A stretch of DNA of 7,003 bases from Myxococcales bacterium. Its GTDB lineage: Bacteria > Myxococcota > Bradymonadia > REDH01. Below are positions 4,974 to 7,003 of the stretch, in pieces (the first letter of the stretch is position 1; each line of letters begins with the position of its first letter). The translations under genes were made by a program, and so were the position numbers. The stretch is taken from assembly GCA_018970625.1 (NCBI GenBank), contig JAGWVZ010000193.1, forward strand, positions 1 to 7,003. The letters run 5' to 3'. The notes beneath the pieces were generated by a model that was not told where the DNA came from, ran no database searches, and was given only the letters and a program-made list of their open reading frames with translations.

Positions 4974-7003
4974 CTACTCCACCACGTTACGAATGGTACG
5001 CGTCTGGCCGTCCTCAATCGTAATCTGGTACTGCCGTTCCATCGCGAACTCCTCGTTGATCAGCACCACCCGGTGAGGGCCCGCTGGAAGCGGAAAGTTG
5101 ATCAGCGGCGTGTAACGTCCCGTGTCGGTTCCATCGATAAAGATTCGGGCGGCCGGGCGTGACTGTACTGACAACATGCCCGTGCCGGTGACCGCCACCT
5201 GCGTTGGCGTGGGAGTGGGCGTGGGAGTGGGCGTGGGCGTGGGCGTGGGAGTGGGCGTGGGAGTGGGCGTGGGCGTGGGCGTGGGCGTGGGCGTGGGCGT
5301 GGGCGCAGCGGCTGTGCCGGCATCGCGAGTCACGTTAGCTGCCGCCGGATCACGGGTCGGGCGCAGGGTCTGGCGAATGGTTCGCTCACGCTGCGAAGTC
5401 GAGAAGCTGGCCGTGGCAATCTCGAACCCGTCCTTCCGGAACTCCACGGTGTAGCTGCTATCCGCAAGCAGCAGCGGTGACTCAGCGGGAGTCGAACCGG
5501 TAGCGACTTCTGCGCCAGACGCATCACGCAAGCTGAACTGCGCGCCGCGTGGCACAGACTCAATGGCGAACACCAGCGCAGCAGGCGGGGCATCCTGCGC
5601 AGGCGCAACAGCGACCGCCGACCCCTCGGCCACCACCGCCGATGAACCCTCGCCAGCCAACGTGACAAACGTCACCTCAATGGGGTTGTTGCTGGCGCCA
5701 ACCTGCAGCGGAATGGTCACCGGGGCGTAGCCCTCCAGCGAAACCAGAACCTGTACAGTGGCACCCTGCTGCAGCCCACTCAGGTCGGTGGGGGTAACGC
5801 CAACGGCCTGTCCGTTCAAGCTCACCGTCGCGCCTGCCGGGGTCGAGCGCACCGCCACTGGCGCCACCTCGGTCACTTCGGGAGTGACAGCAATGACCAG
5901 CGGAAGATTTTCACCGGCCACGGTCGTCAGGGTAGCCATGGCATCGTCGTAGCCGGGCGCGGTCACCGACACCACGTGCTGCGCAGCGTCCAGACCCTCA
6001 ACGGTATAAGGCAGAGCGCCCGTGTACACGACCTCGCCATCGACCTTCACCACAACGGCTCCCGCGACAGTCGGGCTTGTGGTCACAACCACGCCGCCCG
6101 TCTGGGGCCCGGGGGCAAATACACCCAACGCGAACAGCAACGCGACCACGACCCCCACCGCTGCCAGAGCGCCCAACACCAGCATGGTCGTACGAGAACC
6201 ACCTGCACCGGGTACAACCGGAACAGATGCCGTCGGTGCCTGCACGGGCGCGGCGACAGGGGCAGCCGGCGCGGGCGCAGCGACAGGGGCAGCCGGCGCG
6301 GGAGTAGCGACAGGGGCGATGAGCGGCGCCGCGGCAGCGCGACCCAACGTGGCAGACAACGCCGGCACATCTCTGGACGCCTGCGACGGACGAGCGGGCG
6401 GCGCAACCGGCGCCGGCTTTGCGGTACGCTGCTGGCCGGTCTCCCTCCCGGGTCTCGCCGGCGGTCCCGACGCTTTCGATAGCGAAGGCACAGGTGGCGG
6501 CAGCGCAGGCGCTTCGGACGAGGCGGCCTGAAACGTACCAGAACCCACACCTGCGTCATCGGCAGCCACCTGCGAAGTCTCGCCAACCTCTGGCTCTGCG
6601 GCGCTCTCGTCGCCCCACGACCCCGTCAGCTCGGCCCCAAGCACCACCGACGGCGCGTTCTCATCACGCTGAAACACCTGGGTCTCGATCTCGGCTTCGC
6701 CCCAGCCAAACTCCTCCCCTGTCGACGTCAGCTGCGACAGCGAAATCGTCTGAACGTACTCCAGCAAACGCCGCTCGCGCGCGACCTCTTCCACAAAAAT
6801 GTGCTCCATGAACGCCGCCAGATCGCGCGCCGTGCACGGATTACCCTGCGAGAACATGAACCGTTGCAGGTCCACCAGCAGTTCGTGGGCGGACTGATAA
6901 CGGTGGTTCGGGTGCTTGTGCAGCGCCTTCAGCACAATCTCTTCCAGAGCGGGCGGAATGCCCGGGTTAAACAACGAAGGTGGCGCCACCTCCACCTTCC
7001 GCA
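4974..7003 (-). CDS. receptor-type serine/threonine protein kinase with PEGA domains, C-terminal 675 residues; 5' end outside window
   Basis: The frame runs through the right edge; GTG at 6995 is an internal valine codon, not a start. Residues 1-50 of the fragment are the end of a Hanks-type kinase C-lobe (PPSLFNPGIPPALEEIVLKAL, HRYQSAHELLVDL). All catalytic motifs lie outside the window. A helical AARDLA..HIFVEE-like juxtadomain (52-85) and an acidic then Pro/Ala-rich linker (about 90-265) follow. One membrane helix is at 272-295 (LVLGALAAVGVVVALLFALG). Outside it are four PEGA-like beta domains, near 303-371, 380-447, 476-547 and 608-674, the last being the best match (SRPAARIFIDGTDTGRYTPL). 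Between the third and fourth are 17 Pro-Thr pairs (567-600). The protein should phosphorylate cytoplasmic partners in response to something sensed at the envelope. PEGA domains are thought to contact surface structures. Ligand and targets are unknown. Confidence 0.93.
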   Translation of the reverse strand, partial: RKVEVAPPSLFNPGIPPALEEIVLKALHKHPNHRYQSAHELLVDLQRFMFSQGNPCTARDLAAFMEHIFVEEVARERRLLEYVQTISLSQLTSTGEEFGWGEAEIETQVFQRDENAPSVVLGAELTGSWGDESAAEPEVGETSQVAADDAGVGSGTFQAASSEAPALPPPVPSLSKASGPPARPGRETGQQRTAKPAPVAPPARPSQASRDVPALSATLGRAAAAPLIAPVATPAPAAPVAAPAPAAPVAAPVQAPTASVPVVPGAGGSRTTMLVLGALAAVGVVVALLFALGVFAPGPQTGGVVVTTSPTVAGAVVVKVDGEVVYTGALPYTVEGLDAAQHVVSVTAPGYDDAMATLTTVAGENLPLVIAVTPEVTEVAPVAVRSTPAGATVSLNGQAVGVTPTDLSGLQQGATVQVLVSLEGYAPVTIPLQVGASNNPIEVTFVTLAGEGSSAVVAEGSAVAVAPAQDAPPAALVFAIESVPRGAQFSLRDASGAEVATGSTPAESPLLLADSSYTVEFRKDGFEIATASFSTSQRERTIRQTLRPTRDPAAANVTRDAGTAAAPTPTPTPTPTPTPTPTPTPTPTPTPTPTPTPTPTQVAVTGTGMLSVQSRPAARIFIDGTDTGRYTPLINFPLPAGPHRVVLINEEFAMERQYQITIEDGQTRTIRNVVE
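5202..5303 (-). repeat. hexanucleotide tandem repeat coding (Pro-Thr)17
   Basis: Sixteen perfect 6-bp units fill 5208-5303 (+ strand CGTGGG or AGTGGG), preceded by one degenerate unit CGTTGG at 5202-5207. On the coding strand they read CCC-ACG or CCC-ACT, i.e. Pro-Thr. The ACT variant falls at units 2, 4, 8 and 10 from the left, so units 1-6 and 7-12 are identical and form a 36-bp higher-order duplication (5208-5243 and 5244-5279). Unit number can change by slippage without breaking the frame. Confidence 0.97.
6253..6317 (-). repeat. 27-bp tandem repeat coding a Pro/Ala linker
   Basis: Period 27 bases, about 2.4 copies: 23-base identical segments at 6253-6275 and 6280-6302, and an 11-base partial copy at 6307-6317. 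It codes the repeated PAPAAPVAA motif just on the cytoplasmic side of the kinase's membrane helix. It looks like a flexible spacer grown by duplication. Confidence 0.85.

Noticed and set aside
5202..5303. Repeat array considered as a CRISPR
   Set aside because: Six-base units with no spacers, in frame within a coding gene.
5122..5454. + strand frame giving a long Gly-Val repeat
   Set aside because: It is the antisense reading of the Pro-Thr array in the kinase; flanking residues show no protein family and there is no ribosome site.

Overview
The window is a 7.0 kb piece of a high-GC bacterial chromosome holding six protein genes, two of them cut by the window edges. A receptor-type Ser/Thr kinase with PEGA repeats, a Gly/Thr/Pro-rich small orphan protein and GC-rich codon use suggest a myxobacterium-like lineage (Myxococcota, Bradymonadota or relatives). 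No marker gene is present, so this placement is only moderately sure. No rRNA, tRNA, transposase, integrase or CRISPR array was seen.

Layout: the left part (1-2470, + strand) is the end of a surface-glycan type cluster. It contains the C-terminal third of a glutamine-dependent asparagine synthetase, a polytopic flippase-like membrane protein whose start overlaps it by 14 bases, and, after a 99-base gap, a polyprenol-phosphate mannose synthase (family GT2). A 12-bp hairpin beginning inside the last codons of the synthase probably ends this transcript. Facing it on the - strand (2534-4312) is a DUF2723 membrane protein of the GT-C type, related to protein O-mannosyltransferases of the TMEM260 kind. 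A divergent intergenic region (about 4313-4496) with two short perfect inverted repeats separates it from a 128-residue orphan gene (4497-4883, + strand). After a 90-base convergent gap with two small hairpins comes the 3' part of a large receptor-type Ser/Thr protein kinase gene (- strand, 4974 to beyond the right edge).

How the parts may work together: the GT2 enzyme would load mannose onto a polyprenyl phosphate on the cytoplasmic face, the product would have to be flipped, and GT-C enzymes such as the DUF2723 protein use such lipid-linked sugars on the outer face. The kinase next door carries 17 consecutive Pro-Thr dipeptides in its predicted extracytoplasmic part, the kind of segment that bacterial O-glycosylation systems modify. 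That all three belong to one pathway is an inference from co-location, not something the sequence proves. The most distinctive DNA feature is the hexanucleotide array coding the Pro-Thr stretch (5202-5303): it has a 36-bp higher-order duplication, can change length without a frameshift, and has strong G-quadruplex potential on the + strand.
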